From Ensifer sp. MPMI2T (GTDB taxonomy: Bacteria; Pseudomonadota; Alphaproteobacteria; Rhizobiales; Rhizobiaceae), in the NCBI RefSeq assembly GCF_004827385.1, contig NZ_SRXN01000024.1, positions 1-64,000 of the forward strand: a DNA stretch of 64,000 nt, given 5' to 3'. The notes beneath the pieces were generated by a model. That model ran no database searches, was not told the DNA's origin, and saw only the letters and a program-made list of their open reading frames with translations. Each line of letters opens with the position of its first letter. The first letter of the stretch is position 1. This document shows positions 8,942 through 17,557 of the stretch, one piece after another. Position numbers and translations under genes: made by a program.

Positions 8942-9463
8942 TCAGATACCGTTCGGCCGCAACGCCATCACGGCAAGCGCGGCCGCGACCATGATGACGC
9001 CGTAGGGGATCTTGCGGGTGGTGCGGATCTCCTGAAGACGCATGACAACGGCATAGTGGGCGAATTGCAACGGCATCGGCAGCTTGAGCGCCAGCATTGT
9101 GAAAACGCCGCCGATCAAAAGGAAGATGGCGAAGGGTAGCATGCCGAGCCAGCCGACGAAGAGGCCGATGGGCAGGAAGAGCTTGGCGTCGCCGGCACCG
9201 AAGAGGCCGAAGAGCCAGAGAGCGAAGCCCATCGCAAAGAGCAGGAGGCCGGCGCCGACATCGCCGCCGATGCCGGCAGACGAGAAGAGCGCGGCGCCGA
9301 TATCGTCGGCCGTCAAGAGTGCCACTGCGGCGTTGACGGCATAAAGACCGACAAGGGCGAGAACGGCGGGATTCGGGATTTTCCAGCTCTGGAAATCGCT
9401 CCAGGCGGCGTAGAGGAAAAGCAATACTGCGAGCACAGTAAAAATGTTGACTGTCTGCATCAT
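8942..9463 (-). CDS. cpaA: CpaA/TadV-type prepilin peptidase
   Basis: A 173-aa polytopic membrane aspartic peptidase (A24 family) that cleaves the Flp prepilin and pseudopilins. The first catalytic Asp is in AAWSDFQSWKIPN near the N-terminus and the second in GAGDAKLFLPIG (the GxGD motif). The start at 9463 (MMQTVN) follows AGAGGAAGG; an upstream ATG at 9484 would add a basic heptapeptide. It is divergent from the pilin gene it serves, with a 322-nt regulatory gap. Confidence 0.92.
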   Translation of the reverse strand: MMQTVNIFTVLAVLLFLYAAWSDFQSWKIPNPAVLALVGLYAVNAAVALLTADDIGAALFSSAGIGGDVGAGLLLFAMGFALWLFGLFGAGDAKLFLPIGLFVGWLGMLPFAIFLLIGGVFTMLALKLPMPLQFAHYAVVMRLQEIRTTRKIPYGVIMVAAALAVMALRPNGI

Positions 9464-9671
9464 CTTTCGCCTTCCTCTCTTCATTTTCGAGTCATACCAC
9501 CAATAAAGGCGATTGACTCGCAGTTTTTATAAGTCTTTCGGATTAGAAAAATATCAAGAAATATTTCCGTGTGTCGCATTATGGCAGACGAGTTGCGAAA
9601 TATTCCAACCGCTTGCCGGTTTTAATTTTAACCATAAAATAGAGATCTCGAAACCAGCTACATTTGAGCAG

Positions 9672-9700
9672 TTGACGATATAATAATTAAGAGATTATTA
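9672..9700 (+). promoter_or_regulatory. candidate sigma70-type promoter for the Flp pilin
   Basis: TTGACG (9672-9677), a 17-bp spacer and TTATTA (9695-9700) lie in an A/T-rich stretch 86 nt before the pilin start. The rest of the 9464-9785 gap holds no gene. The pilin ribosome site is GGAGGT at 9771-9776. Confidence 0.45.
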
Positions 9701-9785
9701 ATCATGTCAGTCGGAGAGGTGGTCTCGATGACGGGCGGGCCGGGGAAAATGCGGTACGCCAAATATATTTGGAGGTAATTTCTCG

Positions 9786-10001
9786 ATGAAAGCTTTTGTG
9801 TCTAAAGTATCCGCTTTCGCGCGGGAAGAAGATGGCGTGGCGCTGTCGGAATATCTGATTCTTTTGGGACTGCTCGTGGGCGGGGTCATTACTGCTGTGG
9901 GGACTGCCGGCACCAACCTGAACACGGCATGGTCGAACTGGGGCAGTTTCTTCCTCACCCTGGATGACAAAACGACGGCGGGCGCTCCGTCCAGCCCGTA
10001 A
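9786..10001 (+). CDS. pilA: Flp-type type IVb pilin
   Basis: A 71-aa prepilin, the major subunit of the Tad pilus. A short basic leader ends in EEDG (G17), and mature sequence starts VALSEYLILLGLLVGG, with Glu at +5 followed by Tyr as in Flp pilins, then one hydrophobic helix and a short C-terminal tail. Its length matches the family. A strong Shine-Dalgarno site and a terminator-like hairpin after the stop suggest higher expression than the assembly genes downstream. Confidence 0.95.
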   Translation: MKAFVSKVSAFAREEDGVALSEYLILLGLLVGGVITAVGTAGTNLNTAWSNWGSFFLTLDDKTTAGAPSSP

Positions 10002-10010
10002 AATGATCCG

Positions 10011-10047
10011 GGAGAGGGGTTTTTGTTAACTCCTCTCCTTTATTTTA
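10011..10047 (+). terminator. terminator or attenuator between pilA and cpaB
   Basis: GGAGAGG (10011-10017) pairs with CCTCTCC (10032-10038) and is followed by TTTATTTTA. Partial read-through here would give abundant pilin and less assembly machinery. Confidence 0.75.
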
Positions 10048-10091
10048 GGAATTGTCGAAAAGTATATTCGATTACGTATGGAGTATCGGCG

Positions 10092-11090
10092 ATGCGCTCC
10101 TCGACGATCGTTAGTCTCGCTGTTGCTGTTTTACTTGCCTTTGTCGCCGTTTTTGCGACCAGAACCTATCTGACCGACCAGCAGGCGCGGCTTGCGGCGG
10201 CCAACGAGCCGAAATCCGAACAGAGAACGCTGGTGGTCGCAGCTAAGCCCATGCGCTTCGGGGACCGCGTGCGACCGGAAAACCTCAAGACCATTCCCTG
10301 GCCCTCTGAGCAGAGACCCGATGGCTCGTTCCAGACACTTGATATGGTCGTCGGGAATGATGACGCTCCGCGCTATGCGATGGAGGCGATCGATCCGGGC
10401 GAGCCGGTGCTTGCGTCGAAAATCACCGGCGCTGGTGAACGGGCAACGCTATCGGCGGCGCTCGACCAAGGGATGAAGGCGATTTCCATCCGCGTAAACG
10501 ACGTACTCGGCGTTGCCGGCTTCGTGAGGCCATCCGACCGCGTCGACGTGCTTCTTACGCGAGTTGTTCGTCAGCAGAACAACAGTGAGCAGACTTATGT
10601 CGACGTCCTGCTCCAGGGCGTGAAGGTGCTGGCGGTGGACCAGACAGCCGACGAGCGCAAGGACGAGCCATCCGTCGTCAAGACGGTGACTTTCGAGGTG
10701 ACGACCGATGAGGCGCAGCGTCTGACGCTCGGCTCCACAATCGGCACCTTGTCGCTCGCGCTGCGCAATATCGCTTCCTCCAATGTCGAACAGACTCGTC
10801 CGATCACGATCGCCGATCTCGGCGGTGGCTTGATTTCGACCGAACTCGCCAACCATACTGACGATGGGCGATTCGAGACGATCGAGAAGCTTGTGCGCAA
10901 GGTTGGCGACGAGCTGGGAAGTCGGATCGACTCTGTCGAAGGCAAGATGAAGCAGCCTGTTCGCGAGAAACAGGTGCAGATTGTCGAGCGCAAGGTCGAG
11001 CCGGTCTTGCCGGTGGAGCCGAAGTGGGCGACCGTGGGCGTCTGGAACACCACCAAACGTGAGGAGCACCGGGTGGGCCTGATCCAGTGA
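10092..11090 (+). CDS. cpaB: CpaB/RcpC pilus assembly protein
   Basis: A 332-aa periplasmic protein of the Tad pilus that works with the secretin. An N-terminal membrane anchor (SLAVAVLLAFVAVFA) is followed by a SAF-like domain (VVAAKPMRFGDRVRPENL) and the conserved AISIRVNDVLGVAGFVRPSD segment near residues 130-150. The C-terminus (about 270-310) is charged and helical. The start at 10092 follows GGAG at 10080-10083. It overlaps the long open frame of cpaC and leads the cpaB-to-tadC operon. Confidence 0.93.
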   Translation: MRSSTIVSLAVAVLLAFVAVFATRTYLTDQQARLAAANEPKSEQRTLVVAAKPMRFGDRVRPENLKTIPWPSEQRPDGSFQTLDMVVGNDDAPRYAMEAIDPGEPVLASKITGAGERATLSAALDQGMKAISIRVNDVLGVAGFVRPSDRVDVLLTRVVRQQNNSEQTYVDVLLQGVKVLAVDQTADERKDEPSVVKTVTFEVTTDEAQRLTLGSTIGTLSLALRNIASSNVEQTRPITIADLGGGLISTELANHTDDGRFETIEKLVRKVGDELGSRIDSVEGKMKQPVREKQVQIVERKVEPVLPVEPKWATVGVWNTTKREEHRVGLIQ

Positions 11091-11170
11091 TATCAAATGC
11101 GGCCTGCCGCTGGGGCGGCGGGCCGCGGACTGCGAGGAGAGGGGCTGAGGCAGGAATGTTGAGGGGAAGC

Positions 11171-12646
11171 ATGAAAGGGGCGGCGAGAGCTAGGTCCCTC
11201 GCGGCACTGGTCGCGGCAATTTCGGCCTTTGGCCTCCTGGGACCCGGATCGGCCGGGCAGGCGGACGCCCAGGAAAAATTCATCAACCTCGGCGGGTCCG
11301 TGCAGCAGGTGACGCTGCCGCCGAACGACACGATGACGATCAGAACCGGCAAGCCATTCGGCGATCTGGTTATCGGCAGCGCCGAACTTATCGATGTCGT
11401 GCCGCTCTCCGACCGGTCGCTGTTCATCCGCGGCAAGCAGATCGGCGCCACCAATATTTCCGTCTATGACGACGACAAAAACCTTCTTGGCGTCATCGAT
11501 ATCCGCGTCGCCAGCGATTTCAGCGAAGCGGCGGCTGCCATTCGTTCCGCGGCCCCCTCGGCGCAGGTCCGGGTATTCAATTCCAACGATCGCATACGCC
11601 TGACCGGCACCGTGCGTGACGCTGTCGAGTTGCAACGGGTGATCGAGATCGCCCAATCCTATTCCGAGCAGCCGGTGCTGAACCAGCTACGTGTCGCCGA
11701 TTCCCAGCAGGTCATGCTCGAAGTGCGGGTGATCGAGGCTTCGCGCCAGACCGGCCGCGACCTCGGCATCGGCTGGTCCGGCCAGGGCCGGAACGGCATC
11801 GGCAAGGCCACGACGAGCCAGGGTATCACCGTCAACGACGACGGCCGGCTCGTCCGCACCCTCGAAGACGCCGCGGGCGCGGCGACGGGCATGCAGCCCT
11901 TCGGGCAGCTGATCGCCAAGGTGTTGGAGATCGCCGGCGGCCAGATCGACGTCGTCATCAATGCGCTGGAGCAGAAGGGCCTGGTGCGCCGGCTGGCGCA
12001 GCCGAACCTGATCGCCATGAGCGGTGAGACCGCGAGCTTCCATGCCGGCGGCGAGGTGCCGATCCAGACGACGGTTGCCAACGGCGCGACGGTCGCGACC
12101 GAAACCGATTACCGGCCGTTCGGCGTCAGGCTCACCTTCACGCCGGTGGTGCTCGACAACGGGCTCATCAGTCTCAGGATCGAGCCGGAAGTCTCGGAGC
12201 TCGACACCTCGATCAACGTCAACGGCAATCCCGGCTTCATCTCGCGCGCGGCCAAGACCACGGTGGCGCTGCGCGACGGCCAGAGCTTCGCCATGGCTGG
12301 CTTGCTGCAGTCGATCAATGCCAAGGACGTTCAACAATTGCCGTGGGTGTCGCAGGTTCCCGTGATCGGCGCGCTGTTTCGCTCGACGAGCTTCCTGAAA
12401 AGGGAGTCCGATCTCGTCATCATCGTCACGCCGCACATCGTGCGCCCGTCCGCACCCGGCGAGGATCTCTACAGCCCGCTCGACCAGACGCGCTCGTCGA
12501 ACGACTGGGAACTGTTCGCGCTTGGCATCCTAGAGGTGGACAAGGACATGCTCAGGCGCTTCCGTAATGGCGAAGGCGTCAAAGGGCCCTATGGCCATCG
12601 TCTCGATCTCGATGTGGGAGGCCAACTTGCCCTTTCCAAGAAATAA
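11171..12646 (+). CDS. cpaC: CpaC/RcpA outer-membrane secretin of the Tad pilus
   Basis: A 491-aa secretin that forms the outer-membrane pore. A signal peptide ends around GQADAQ, then come an N-terminal pilus-secretin domain (VTLPPNDTMTIRTGKP), a BON-like domain (RLTGTVRDAVELQRVIEIAQ) and the C-terminal secretin domain with VPIQTT and the terminal VIIVTPHIVRP. The start at 11171 follows GAGGGGAAGC; an ATG at 11156 with its own AGGCAGGA is a close second choice. Length is normal for CpaC. Confidence 0.94.
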   Translation: MKGAARARSLAALVAAISAFGLLGPGSAGQADAQEKFINLGGSVQQVTLPPNDTMTIRTGKPFGDLVIGSAELIDVVPLSDRSLFIRGKQIGATNISVYDDDKNLLGVIDIRVASDFSEAAAAIRSAAPSAQVRVFNSNDRIRLTGTVRDAVELQRVIEIAQSYSEQPVLNQLRVADSQQVMLEVRVIEASRQTGRDLGIGWSGQGRNGIGKATTSQGITVNDDGRLVRTLEDAAGAATGMQPFGQLIAKVLEIAGGQIDVVINALEQKGLVRRLAQPNLIAMSGETASFHAGGEVPIQTTVANGATVATETDYRPFGVRLTFTPVVLDNGLISLRIEPEVSELDTSINVNGNPGFISRAAKTTVALRDGQSFAMAGLLQSINAKDVQQLPWVSQVPVIGALFRSTSFLKRESDLVIIVTPHIVRPSAPGEDLYSPLDQTRSSNDWELFALGILEVDKDMLRRFRNGEGVKGPYGHRLDLDVGGQLALSKK

Positions 12647-12968
12647 GCGCGCCTTCCTCGTCCTCGCCGCAGCAGGCCTTCTTTCAGGCTGCGCCGACTA
12701 CCTGAACCATCGCGACACGATTACCTTCGGGCTTGGAAACGCGGTGGAGGCCAACAAGGGCATCCACACGCAGGATCCGTTCCCGCGGGTGGCGCAGAAC
12801 ACGCGCATTCCGAGCGACGGCAAGGTGATCAACCGGGTTATCCGCAACTATCAGGGCGGGGGGCAGGGCGCCGCCGCGCCGGCACCCACGGCGGTGATCC
12901 TGCCGGGGGCCACGATGCCGCCCGGGACAGGCGGCGGTAATGGCGGCGGCAACGGCGGGGGATACTGA
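12627..12968 (+). CDS. short CpaD-like pilus lipoprotein with Gly-rich tail
   Basis: A 113-aa lipoprotein in the cpaD position. The lipobox is LLSGC (Cys22) and the conserved part is YLNHRDTITFGLGNAVEANK. The C-terminus is Ala/Pro-rich and ends in GGGNGGGNGGGY. It is about half the length of classical CpaD, so the usual C-terminal region is missing or replaced. The likely start is TTG at 12627, five nt after GGAGG, inside the end of cpaC; ATG at 12612 is in frame but has no ribosome site. It is probably outer-membrane attached and may help CpaC fold or insert. Confidence 0.75.
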   Translation: MPFPRNKRAFLVLAAAGLLSGCADYLNHRDTITFGLGNAVEANKGIHTQDPFPRVAQNTRIPSDGKVINRVIRNYQGGGQGAAAPAPTAVILPGATMPPGTGGGNGGGNGGGY

Positions 12969-13064
12969 CGGTGGCCGCAAGAGAGAGTGAACGGCGGGAG
13001 CGCCGAAAGGGAATGTAACAGAACAGCACGGCGGAGGAACCGCCGCGATCCGAGGGGCATGCCA

Positions 13065-14666
13065 ATGTTGCGTAAGGCCATCAAAAGCTTCTGGGACGAT
13101 AGTCATGGCTACGTCATTGCCCTGACGCTGATTTCCATGCCGCTCCTGCTCGGCTTCTCGCTGCTCGTCATCGATGTCGGGCGCACCGGCAATCTCCATA
13201 CCGATCTCCAAAGCGCCGTCGACGCCATGGCGCTCGCCGGCGCCCGCGAACTCGACGGCCGCGACGACGCAATCACCCGGGCCGATGCGGCGATCGAAGC
13301 GCTCGCCAACAGCGCTGCCTTCGGCAGCGGCGGAGCGGGTATGTCGCTCGGCTCCTACATCACCGTTGCCTACGATGCGGATAATGATGCCGCGAGCACG
13401 GTCACCGTCACATACCTTAAGGAAATTCCGGCGAGCGACGACGATCCGATCACCGGAGCCATGGTGGCGGCGACAGCGAGCGAGGCGTCGTATGCCCGGG
13501 TCGTCGCCAAGGATCAGGCGATGACAACAATCTTCCCGCTTCCCGTGGGGTTCAACCGCGACACGATCAATGTTTCCGCTGAGGCTGTCGCGGTCTATCG
13601 GGCGAGCGCCTGTGACGTGACGCCGATCTATGTCTGCAATCCGTTCGAGCCGCCCGGCAACACCAGTGCTGCCGCAAACGAACAGGCGGCCGAGGCGTTG
13701 CACACGAATTTCGCGACCGGTAATCTTTATGGGCGGCAGATCGAACTCCACAGCACGTCCTCGTCCGCGCCAGGGCCCGGAAATTTCGGCTTTCTGGCGA
13801 CCTACGGCAATGGCGCGAACGTGCTGGCTGAGGCGCTGGCCACGGGCTCGCCGGGCGTGTGCTACAAGCAGCACGCGCTGGAAACGAAGACCGGTGCAAT
13901 GGCCGGACCGGTCGAGGCAGGGCTCAACACGCGCTTCGGCTTCTATTCGGGGTCGTTCGGGAAGGCGCATGACGACGGCCGCTACAGGCCGGCACGCAAC
14001 GTGCGCTCCGCACAGGCGCAAACGGGCGGCGCCAACAAGATTTGTGGCGAGTACAACCCTGTCATGGCCGGGAGCACTGTCGGCGACGTCAGCCAGGCTG
14101 TGCCGCTCGGCTATGGAGCGTCCATGACCGCGCTTGCCGGCGGCAAGGTCAGCAGCGGCAACGACTGGCAGTACGGGAACTATTGGAATGTCGCACATCC
14201 GGGAATGGCCACTCCGTTGGTCAGCACGATCTTGAGCAACCATTCCAGCTACCCGTCTCCCACCGGCTCGCCATCGCAGCCCTCGGCCTATGACGTGTAT
14301 CGTTACGAACTCAACAATTCCACACTCATCAACCACGCCTCGGCCAATGGCGAGACGGGCGCGCCTTTGACAGGCGGTCAATGCTATAGCGGGCCAGACC
14401 TTTCAAACTATACGAGTGGTGACTATGGCGATCGCCGCGAGATTTTCGCTGCCATCGTCAACTGCGGTTACGAAAATGCCGTCGGCCACCTGAACGGCCA
14501 CAAGGAGACGCAGGCCGTCGCTTTCGCCCGCATGTTCCTGACCAAGCCCGCGATCCAGGATGGTAGCGAGCGCTATCTCTCGCTGGAAATGATCGACATA
14601 ACCGGCAAGGGCGGTCGCGGCACGCTTGACGAGTTCCTGCGCGAAGAAGCGGAGCTGGTCCGATGA
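13065..14666 (+). CDS. TadG-like Flp pilus-associated protein
   Basis: A 533-aa protein with the Tad N-terminal domain: a pseudopilin-like hydrophobic segment (GYVIALTLISMPLLLGFSLL) followed by the conserved VDVGRTGNLHTDLQSAVDAMALAGARELDG region. The remainder is a long extracytoplasmic, Gly/Asn/Ser-rich domain with several Cys that I do not recognise; a clear von Willebrand MIDAS motif is not evident. The start at 13065 has GAGGGG seven nt upstream; the ATG two codons earlier is too close to it. It is coupled to the next gene by an ATGA overlap. Confidence 0.85.
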   Translation: MLRKAIKSFWDDSHGYVIALTLISMPLLLGFSLLVIDVGRTGNLHTDLQSAVDAMALAGARELDGRDDAITRADAAIEALANSAAFGSGGAGMSLGSYITVAYDADNDAASTVTVTYLKEIPASDDDPITGAMVAATASEASYARVVAKDQAMTTIFPLPVGFNRDTINVSAEAVAVYRASACDVTPIYVCNPFEPPGNTSAAANEQAAEALHTNFATGNLYGRQIELHSTSSSAPGPGNFGFLATYGNGANVLAEALATGSPGVCYKQHALETKTGAMAGPVEAGLNTRFGFYSGSFGKAHDDGRYRPARNVRSAQAQTGGANKICGEYNPVMAGSTVGDVSQAVPLGYGASMTALAGGKVSSGNDWQYGNYWNVAHPGMATPLVSTILSNHSSYPSPTGSPSQPSAYDVYRYELNNSTLINHASANGETGAPLTGGQCYSGPDLSNYTSGDYGDRREIFAAIVNCGYENAVGHLNGHKETQAVAFARMFLTKPAIQDGSERYLSLEMIDITGKGGRGTLDEFLREEAELVR

Positions 14667-15145
14667 TGGCATTAAAGAACTTCATTCGTCGTCGGCTCAA
14701 ATCCACCTTCTGGTGGACCGAAGAGGGCGTCGTGCTCGCCGAGGCGCTGGTGGCGGTTCCGTTCGTCACGCTGTTTGCGGCGGGCATTCTCGAGTTCGGC
14801 AATATCTTCTGGGAGCGCATGCAGATCGACGCCGGCCTGCGCGATGCGGGCCGGTACCTGTCGCGCTGCCGGCCGACATCGCCCACCTATACGGCGACTT
14901 GCTCGCAAGCGACGGCAAAACTGATCGCCTTCTACGGCACGCAGAGCCCGGCGGCCGACGCGACGCTCCGCGTGCCCGGCTGGGGGCCTAATCTTGCCGA
15001 CATCACGGTCAACGCGGTCGGTGCCGACGGGACGTTTACCATACAGACGGCGCATCTCTACGAAGCCTCGCCGCTGTTTGGTTGGCTTGGCATCGATGCG
15101 ATCACCATCAACGCCTCGCATGAAGAGAGATACATGGGATGGTGA
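14663..15145 (+). CDS. TadE-like pseudopilin (first)
   Basis: A 160-aa minor pilin-like protein. TEEGVVLAEALVAVPFVTL shows the prepilin-type Gly site, Glu and hydrophobic helix of TadE/TadF proteins; CRP and ATC cysteines follow in the periplasmic part. It overlaps the TadG-like gene by 4 nt (ATGA) and the next gene by 7 nt, so translation is coupled. It is a substrate of CpaA by inference. Confidence 0.88.
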   Translation: MMALKNFIRRRLKSTFWWTEEGVVLAEALVAVPFVTLFAAGILEFGNIFWERMQIDAGLRDAGRYLSRCRPTSPTYTATCSQATAKLIAFYGTQSPAADATLRVPGWGPNLADITVNAVGADGTFTIQTAHLYEASPLFGWLGIDAITINASHEERYMGW

Positions 15146-15762
15146 CCTCTCGTTCGCGTGCATCTTTCCAGCAGGACGAATGCGGCATCGCGCTTTCCGA
15201 GGCACTGATCACGTTTCCCATCGTGCTTCTGGTGTTCGCGGCCTTCGTCGAGTTCGGCTATGCCATGTCGCAATGGAACCAGACGGTGAAGGCGCTGCAA
15301 TACGGTGCGAGACTCGCGGCCGTCTCCGATCCGCTGACCACCAACTTCAATGCGGTTTTCCCGATCGGTGCGGCCGATCCGGTGAACAACGGCAGGGCGA
15401 CGCCGAACGATGCGACGATATCCTCCACCTGCGGGCCCGCTCTCGCAAACTGCAGCGCGGAATTGAGCCGGATCGTCACGGGAAGCGACCGCGCCTGCGG
15501 CACGGCGAGCGACCCGCGCCCGGGCATCTGCGATCTCAACTGGCGAATCCAGCCGCAGAACCTGGTGGTGACCTATCAGCGTTCGGGTCTCGGCTACTGG
15601 GGCAGGCCGGACGGGCCCGTGCTGACCATGCGCATGGAAGTTCGCGACATCACCTTCGACCTGCCCATTCTCGGCGGCCTGCTCGGGCTCGACGACGTCA
15701 CGATACCTGCCCATCCGGTGACGATCACGACCGAAGACTTGAGAACGTGTTCCACCTGCTAA
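15139..15762 (+). CDS. TadE/TadF-like pseudopilin (second)
   Basis: A 207-aa minor pilin-like protein. DECGIALSEALITFPIVLL has the same Gly/Glu/hydrophobic pattern as the preceding gene, followed by FVEFGYAMSQWNQTVKALQY, typical of TadE. Four or more cysteines (STC, NC, AC, IC) lie in the C-terminal periplasmic region, and the protein ends in CSTC. It is longer than usual for TadE. Paralogy with the previous gene is evident only around the N-terminal helix. Confidence 0.86.
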   Translation: MVTSRSRASFQQDECGIALSEALITFPIVLLVFAAFVEFGYAMSQWNQTVKALQYGARLAAVSDPLTTNFNAVFPIGAADPVNNGRATPNDATISSTCGPALANCSAELSRIVTGSDRACGTASDPRPGICDLNWRIQPQNLVVTYQRSGLGYWGRPDGPVLTMRMEVRDITFDLPILGGLLGLDDVTIPAHPVTITTEDLRTCSTC

Positions 15763-15789
15763 ACCCTTGATATTGCGTGGGGAAGCGAC

Positions 15790-16932
15790 ATGACAGCGCA
15801 TATGAACTTCGTAGCGTCCACAAAGATCCTGGTCCTTTCCGACGATGCGGCGGCGGCGAGCTTCATGCTCGACACCTTCGGATCGCTCTCGCGCTATGAC
15901 GTGCATCACATGGCATTGAAGGCGCTTGGCGAGAAGGGGCGACTCGATCCGTCGGAGTTCGGTCTGATCGTGCTTGACGTCGACAACGGCGAGATGCTCA
16001 ACCGGCCGGAAGTCTTTTCCTTCCGCACGAGCCACCGCAGCATTCCGCTCATCGTCGTTTCCGAAGACCTGCCGGACGATAGGCTCCGGCTGCTCTTCCG
16101 CTTGAACGGCAACGACTGGCTGAAGAAGCCGCTCGAGCGCCGCGCGCTAATCGACATGATTTCGACGCACGCGCCGACGTCGGGGGCGAGCGACAGCCGT
16201 GTCCATGCGGTCGTGTCGGCCGTCGGGGGGGCGGGCGCCAGCGTGATCGCGTCGTCGCTTGCCCATGTGCTCGCACAGCCGACCAAGAATTCCACGCCAC
16301 GGGTCGATCTGTTCGACCTCGACTTCTCCTCCGGCGCGCTCGGCTACTACCTCAACCTCGTCAACGACTACGACCTGAAGCCGGTCATCGCCAATCCATC
16401 GCGCGTCGATCTCGAATTCATCGATCTTGTGCGCAAGCGTCACTCGGGCGGCTTTTCCCTGCTGTCGTTCAAGCAGCCCTCCGTCCTATTCTCACCGAAG
16501 GGGGCAGAACTGGTGCTGCGCATGCTGGACGTCGTGGTGTTCGAGAGCGATCAGACCGTCATCGACATGCCGCACTACAACACGCCCTGGAAGGACGACG
16601 TGCTGGCATCGGTCAACAGCGTCACGATCGTCACCGAAATGACGATTCCCGCGCTGCATCAGGCCAAGGAGCTCTTCCTCAACCTCGTGCGGCTGCGCGG
16701 CAGCCCGGACTCGATCTTCATCGTCATTAACAAATATCGCAGCCGGCTGTTCAGTCTCAGCGTGCGCCGGCAGCAGGCCGACAAGATTTTCAAGGACACC
16801 CAGGCGCAGACCATCGCCTATGACTGGGATACACTGCGCGAGGCGCTCGACCGCGGCGTGTTGCCGGTTGATGTGAATTCCCGCTCGCACTTCTGCAAGG
16901 CCGTCGGCAAGCTCGGAGCACTGGTGCGATGA
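15790..16932 (+). CDS. cpaE: CpaE/TadZ pilus localisation ATPase-like protein
   Basis: A 380-aa protein with a receiver-like N-terminal domain (about 10-130, LIVLDVDNGEML) and a MinD/ParA-like domain (about 138-380). TadZ/CpaE proteins place the pilus machine in the cell. The ParA Asp motif is kept (LFDLDFSSGALG), but the P-loop reads VGGAGASV at residues 145-152, where the Lys of GGxGKS/T is replaced by Ala. This resembles the atypical TadZ subgroup and may weaken or abolish ATP hydrolysis. It overlaps the next reading frame by 4 nt. Confidence 0.92.
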   Translation: MTAHMNFVASTKILVLSDDAAAASFMLDTFGSLSRYDVHHMALKALGEKGRLDPSEFGLIVLDVDNGEMLNRPEVFSFRTSHRSIPLIVVSEDLPDDRLRLLFRLNGNDWLKKPLERRALIDMISTHAPTSGASDSRVHAVVSAVGGAGASVIASSLAHVLAQPTKNSTPRVDLFDLDFSSGALGYYLNLVNDYDLKPVIANPSRVDLEFIDLVRKRHSGGFSLLSFKQPSVLFSPKGAELVLRMLDVVVFESDQTVIDMPHYNTPWKDDVLASVNSVTIVTEMTIPALHQAKELFLNLVRLRGSPDSIFIVINKYRSRLFSLSVRRQQADKIFKDTQAQTIAYDWDTLREALDRGVLPVDVNSRSHFCKAVGKLGALVR

Positions 16933-17524
16933 GGGCATGCGCGAACGACGGCAAACGGCTCAGGCGGCGTGGTCGGTCGGGGACGGCGCAAGCCATGCTG
17001 GTGGCGGCCGCTTTCGGGGTTGCGTTCTTTGCGGGCGAGGCGATAGCGAGCGAGCGCGTGCCGCGCGACCTCGGGCCGGTGACCGGCGTGGTGGTGGCCG
17101 CCGCGCACAGCCAGCCGCCCGGCACGATCGTCATCATGAGCGACAAGCGGACGCTTGATCTTGTCCTCTCCGGCAGCCGCGCGAGGCGCTACCGGATCGG
17201 CGTCGGCCGCGACGGCTTCCGCTGGAGCGGCGTTGTCAAGGTCGGCCGTAAGGCTGAATGGCCCGATTGGCGCCCGCCTGCCGAGATGAAGTCACGACGA
17301 CCGGAGCTTCCCGAGCTCGTCCCGGCCGGTCCCGTCAATCCGATGGGCGCGCGCGGGATTCACCTCTACCGGGGCGGGCCGACACGCTCTATCGCATCCA
17401 TGGGACGAACGAGCAGTCGACGGTCGGCGACTTTGCGTCCTCCGGCTGTTTCCGGATGAGCAATGCCGATGTCATCGATCTCTATAACCGGGTGAAGCTG
17501 GGGGCGACGGTATTGGTGAAGTAA
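16929..17524 (+). pseudogene. L,D-transpeptidase (YkuD) gene broken by a frameshift
   Basis: The first frame (16929-17459) gives a signal-like segment (MLVAAAFGVAFFAGEAIA) and the YkuD N-terminal half up to NPMGARGIHLYRGG. The second half, DTLYRIHGTNEQ...SSGCFRMSNADVIDLYNRV with the catalytic HGTN and SGCFRM motifs, lies in the -1 frame and ends at 17524. Adding one G to the GGGGCGGG run at 17371-17378 would restore a single protein of about 198 aa. It is either a recent inactivating mutation or a sequencing error. The family cross-links peptidoglycan; the gene is coupled to cpaE by ATGA, suggesting a role in passing the pilus through the wall. Confidence 0.85.
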
Positions 17525-17557
17525 CGGTTGCGGTTTGGGTGAGGTCTGGTGCCGCTT

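Noticed and set aside
12684..14381. Minus-strand open frame of 565 codons across the cpaD-like and TadG-like genes
   Set aside because: Arg/Gly/His-rich translation without domains, and antisense to recognisable pilus genes. High-GC shadow.
17371..17378. Programmed -1 frameshift in the L,D-transpeptidase
   Set aside because: There is no X XXY YYZ slippery heptamer or downstream pseudoknot that I can see, and a lost G in a G-run is simpler.
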